NCBI GenBank assembly: GCA_002392835.1
Contig: DGHX01000105.1
Span: 1-7,691, forward strand
Length of the DNA: 7,691 bases
From: Prevotella sp. UBA3837
GTDB taxonomy: Bacteria > Bacteroidota > Bacteroidia > Bacteroidales > Bacteroidaceae
Reading direction: 5' to 3'
Each line of letters opens with the position of its first letter. Position 1 is the stretch's first letter. This document shows, in pieces, positions 5,975-7,691 of this stretch. The position numbers and the translations under genes were made by a program. The notes beneath the pieces were generated by a model. That model saw only the letters and a program-made list of their open reading frames with translations. It ran no database searches and had not been told where the DNA came from.

Positions 5975-6923
5975 CTTTTTCCGCCACCCTCAGCTTGGCG
6001 CTGCGGCTGCGTGGGTTCTGTTGCTGCTCCTGCTCCGTGGGCACTATGACCTTTCCCACCATGGCGAGCGGCGCCTGCGTGCGACCGTAGAAGTCGTGCT
6101 GGGCACGTCCCTCCACGTTGCCGGCCTTCATCATGTTCTTCACCATGCGGTCCTCGAGCGAGTGGTAGGTGATGATGCTCAGCCGTCCGCCGGGGCGCAG
6201 CAGCTGACAGGCAGCGCCGAGCAGCTGGCGCAGGGCGTCCATCTCGTGGTTCACCTCTATGCGCAGCGCCTGAAACAGGCGGGCCATGTCCTTCTTCCAG
6301 GCAGCACCGGCGGCTCCCGAGGTGACCTCTGCAGCAGCTGACGCGGCCGCCGGCACGTCCACCCCGAACAGTCCGAGCAGCTGGCCTGTGGTCAGCAGGG
6401 GCTGCTGCAGGCGGGCCTTCACTATCCGGGCGGCCAGTTGGCGGGCATTGCGCAGCTCGCCGTAGAGGTAGAACACATCGGCCAGCTGCTGCTCGCTGTA
6501 GTTGTTCAGCACGTCGGCGGCAGTCATGCCGGCGCGTTTGTTCATGCGCATGTCGAGCGGACTGTCGAAGCGGAAGGAGAATCCCCGCTCGGCATCGTCG
6601 AAGTGGTGCGACGACACGCCCAGGTCGGCCAGCAGCCCGTCGAGGGCCTCAACGCCGTAGTAGCGCATCCAGTTCTTCAGGTAGCGGAAGTTGCTGCGTA
6701 TGAAGGTGAAGCGCCCGTCGTCGGGGATGTTCTGCTCGGCGTCGGCATCCTGGTCGAAGGCAAAGAGGCGTCCCTGGGGCCCGAGGCAGCTGAGCAGCTG
6801 GCGCGAATGGCCCCCGCCGCCGAAGGTGGCATCTACATAAATACCGCCGGGCTGGATGTCCAGCCCGCCGATGCTTTCCTGCAGAAGCACAGGAACGTGG
6901 TATGTCTCGGCCGTCACTATCAT
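5964..6923 (-). CDS. rsmH: 16S rRNA (cytosine-1402-N4)-methyltransferase RsmH (MraW)
   Basis: A 319-residue cytoplasmic enzyme that uses S-adenosylmethionine to methylate N4 of C1402 in the decoding centre of 16S rRNA. Visible motifs are HVPVLLQE (9-16), the SAM-binding DATFGGGGHS (31-40), FAFDQDADA (54-62), ADLGVSSHHFD (99-109), FRFDSPLDMRM (117-127), YGELRNAR (154-161), RLSIITYHSLEDRMVK (247-262) and the C-terminal NPRSRSAKLRVAEK (303-316). Length is normal for the family. An Ala/Gly-rich stretch at about 190-208 interrupts the insertion domain and looks poorly conserved. The ATG at 6921-6923 sits 8 codons before the conserved HVPV. The gene follows mraZ by 16 bp, the usual arrangement at the head of dcw clusters. 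The stop codon is inside a 7-bp repeat array. Confidence 0.97.
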   Translation of the reverse strand: MIVTAETYHVPVLLQESIGGLDIQPGGIYVDATFGGGGHSRQLLSCLGPQGRLFAFDQDADAEQNIPDDGRFTFIRSNFRYLKNWMRYYGVEALDGLLADLGVSSHHFDDAERGFSFRFDSPLDMRMNKRAGMTAADVLNNYSEQQLADVFYLYGELRNARQLAARIVKARLQQPLLTTGQLLGLFGVDVPAAASAAAEVTSGAAGAAWKKDMARLFQALRIEVNHEMDALRQLLGAACQLLRPGGRLSIITYHSLEDRMVKNMMKAGNVEGRAQHDFYGRTQAPLAMVGKVIVPTEQEQQQNPRSRSAKLRVAEKVES

Positions 6924-6939
6924 GCTTGTCGGGGTGTGT

Positions 6940-7389
6940 TTATTGCTGGTTGCCCATCAGGGCCATCAGTCGTTCAGAGAATTCCTCCTGCGACAGGAAC
7001 GGTTGCTCGGCCCGCTCAGCCGCCCAAATCTCGATGGTGTTGTCCACGCCGATGAAGCGCACCGTCTGCCCCAGGCCCGCCAGGCGCTGGTAGCGCTGCG
7101 AGATGAGCAAACGCCCGCTGCCGTCGAGGGCGGCCTCCTCGGCCTCCTTCATGTACTGGCGGGCTACCATCATGCCGTCCTTGTCCCACTCGTTCACACG
7201 CATCATCAGCGCGTCGACACGCTGATCCCACACACTCTTCGGAAACAGCACCAGACAATCCTGGTGGATGTCCTTGCGCATGACGAGCTGTTCCTCGCCC
7301 TGCTGCTGGAGCACCTTGCGGAAGCAGGCGGGAAGGAACACACGCCCCTTCGCGTCTAACTTAGCCTCTATGTTTCCTAAGAATCTCAT
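6940..7389 (-). CDS. mraZ: Transcriptional regulator MraZ
   Basis: A 149-residue DNA-binding protein of the AbrB-like (SpoVT/AbrB) fold that assembles as a ring and controls the dcw operon, repressing its own promoter in species studied so far. The two half-repeats are visible: MRFLGNIEAKLDAKGRVFLP at the N-terminus with D12-A-K-G-R, and ALDGSGRLLIS (87-97) with D89-G-S-G-R, the two DxxxR motifs of the family. FIGVDNTIEIW (112-122) is the usual C-terminal element. I chose the ATG at 7387-7389 because MRFLGNIEAK is the canonical start. An upstream in-frame GTG at 7453-7455 would start inside the operator boxes, upstream of the promoter, and adds unconserved residues. It is the first gene of the cluster. 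Confidence 0.95.
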   Translation of the reverse strand: MRFLGNIEAKLDAKGRVFLPACFRKVLQQQGEEQLVMRKDIHQDCLVLFPKSVWDQRVDALMMRVNEWDKDGMMVARQYMKEAEEAALDGSGRLLISQRYQRLAGLGQTVRFIGVDNTIEIWAAERAEQPFLSQEEFSERLMALMGNQQ

Positions 7390-7422
7390 GCGCGCTTTCA
7401 ATTGCTTTAAAGAAGTCGAGTG

Positions 7423-7430
7423 CAAAGTTA
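7423..7430 (-). promoter_or_regulatory. Bacteroidetes-type -7 promoter element for mraZ
   Basis: On the minus strand this reads TAACTTTG, an exact match to the Bacteroidetes -7 consensus TAnnTTTG. If its last G is at -7, transcription starts near 7416, giving a leader of about 27 nt before the mraZ ATG. The -33 element is weak: a TTG lies at about -31 to -29 (7445-7447), inside the G-rich boxes. No other exact TAnnTTTG match was noticed in the spacers, so this is the best candidate for the main promoter of the cluster. Confidence 0.7.
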
Positions 7431-7439
7431 AGCATTTTC

Positions 7440-7464
7440 CCCCACAATCCCCCACAATTCCCCA
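7440..7464 (-). promoter_or_regulatory. Triple MraZ operator (three TGGGG boxes at 10-bp spacing)
   Basis: On the minus strand TGGGG occurs at 7464-7460, 7454-7450 and 7444-7440, separated by AATTG and GATTG, so the period is exactly 10 bp, one helical turn. Known MraZ operators, worked out in E. coli, are TGGGN boxes separated by 5 bp directly upstream of mraZ, and this arrangement matches that rule. Relative to the predicted start the boxes cover about -48 to -24, over the -33 region, so bound MraZ would be expected to block RNA polymerase. Assignment to MraZ is inference from motif and position. Confidence 0.75.
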
Positions 7465-7513
7465 ATTATTTTTTAAAAATCTTCATTTTTTTATTTTCTG
7501 CCCCCCACGAAGC

Positions 7514-7549
7514 CCATGTTTTTGCACAAAAGCTTTTTCTTGTGCATGG
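7514..7549. repeat. Interrupted inverted repeat upstream of mraZ
   Basis: The inner arms GCACAA (7524-7529) and TTGTGC (7540-7545) are joined by a 10-nt loop. Outer arms CCAT (7514-7517) and ATGG (7546-7549) extend the stem after a six-base bulge on one side. It is about 100 bp upstream of the predicted mraZ transcription start. Role unknown; it could be a protein-binding site or chance. Confidence 0.4.
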
Positions 7550-7574
7550 AAAAGAAAGGTCGGTGCAAGTTGTT

Positions 7575-7614
7575 TTTCACGCGCGCGCATTACACGCGCG
7601 TGAAAGATTTTTTT
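7575..7614 (+). terminator. Rho-independent terminator-like hairpin, plus-strand orientation
   Basis: Perfect 11-bp arms TTTCACGCGCG (7575-7585) and CGCGCGTGAAA (7595-7605) flank a 9-nt loop. On the plus strand the stem is followed after two bases by seven T residues (7608-7614). Read on the minus strand the stem is followed by an A-run, so it does not look like a terminator for that direction. No plus-strand gene is seen to its left, which makes its purpose unclear. Confidence 0.6.
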
Positions 7615-7625
7615 GTTGCGCCGAA

Positions 7626-7663
7626 GGCAGTGATGAGTGGCGGGTGGTTGGATGGTCACTGCC
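7626..7663. repeat. Inverted repeat with 8-bp perfect arms
   Basis: GGCAGTGA (7626-7633) and TCACTGCC (7656-7663) flank a 22-nt loop that is rich in GG dinucleotides on the plus strand. The right arm runs into a C10 tract. There is no T-run on either side, so it is not a standard terminator. Confidence 0.6.
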
Positions 7664-7682
7664 CCCCCCCCGGCCCCTCCCC
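7662..7682 (-). other. G-run cluster (G10, G4, G4 on minus strand), possible G-quadruplex
   Basis: On the plus strand there is a C10 homopolymer (7662-7671), then CCCC at 7674-7677 and 7679-7682. The minus strand therefore has GGGG, A, GGGG, CC, G10. Because G10 can supply two tracts, this meets the usual four-tract pattern for a G-quadruplex. A homopolymer of ten is also prone to length change in replication and to sequencing error. Confidence 0.5.
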
Positions 7683-7691
7683 TACAAGGGA

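Larger units (their letters stand above)
7390..7691. other. Upstream control region of the dcw cluster (no convincing gene)
   Basis: These 302 bases carry the mraZ leader, promoter box and operator boxes, then an A/T-rich stretch with T and A tracts (about 7464-7498) that could act as an UP-like or bent segment for the mraZ promoter. Farther out are three inverted repeats (7514-7549, 7575-7605, 7626-7663) and a C10 run with further C4 runs at the edge. A minus-strand frame is open from the edge to a TGA at 7483-7485, but it is mostly homopolymer and repeat-derived sequence and shows no recognisable protein. Confidence 0.6.

Noticed and set aside
7390..7455. N-terminal extension of MraZ from a GTG at 7453-7455 (22 more residues)
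   Set aside because: It would start inside the operator boxes and upstream of the predicted transcription start, and the canonical MraZ start MRFLGNIEAK is at 7389.
7268..7603. Plus-strand frame ending inside the terminator-like hairpin
   Set aside because: Its first part is antisense to mraZ and its second part crosses the operator and homopolymer tracts. The coincidence with the hairpin is noted, but the Cys/Ser/Arg-rich translation does not look like a protein.
7483..7689. Minus-strand frame open from the window edge to a TGA at 7483-7485
   Set aside because: It reads through a G10 run, hairpin arms and A/T tracts, shows no family motif, and would need to overlap a likely regulatory region. 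It could only be the tail of an upstream gene, which the edge prevents me from testing.
1..7691. Mobile element, tRNA or rRNA gene, prophage or new defence system
   Set aside because: No transposase, integrase, terminal inverted repeats, RNA gene signature or unknown gene of real length is present; the window is continuous dcw genes in conserved order.

Overview
The window is the start of a division and cell wall (dcw) gene cluster from a member of the Bacteroidetes, most likely a GC-rich Prevotella-type Bacteroidales. Three things point there. The gene order on the minus strand is mraZ, rsmH, ftsL-like, ftsI, murE, mraY, murD, with no murF between murE and mraY. The protein sequences have Bacteroidetes traits: a 423-residue MraY ending in a HESK...LKIR tail, a FtsI with a C-terminal PASTA domain, and a divergent FtsL. 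The mraZ promoter has a Bacteroidetes TAnnTTTG -7 box, and none of the genes has a clear Shine-Dalgarno sequence.

Layout, in the direction of transcription (right to left): 7390-7691 is a control region of about 300 bp without a convincing gene. It holds a -7 promoter box, three MraZ-type boxes spaced exactly 10 bp apart, an A/T-rich tract, three inverted repeats (one looks like a terminator for the plus strand) and a G-run/C10 tract at the window edge. Then follow mraZ (regulator), rsmH (16S rRNA methyltransferase), a FtsL-like divisome protein with a long low-complexity cytoplasmic tail, ftsI (septal transpeptidase), murE (meso-diaminopimelate ligase by its DNPR motif), mraY (lipid I synthase) and the first 65 codons of murD, which runs off the left edge. 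All genes lie on one strand with gaps of 3 to 109 bp and no terminator between them, so they are probably one transcript controlled by MraZ.

Together the genes convert UDP-MurNAc-L-Ala-D-Glu to the meso-DAP tripeptide (MurE), move the finished MurNAc-pentapeptide to the lipid carrier (MraY), and cross-link septal peptidoglycan (FtsI with FtsL). MurD, which acts just before MurE, is encoded last here.

The gene content is ordinary, and I see no hidden new gene system. The most unusual structure is in the spacers. Five short tandem-repeat tracts of unrelated sequence all have a 7-bp period, and three of them run across the stop codons of rsmH, ftsL and murE, so that those proteins end in repeat-encoded residues.
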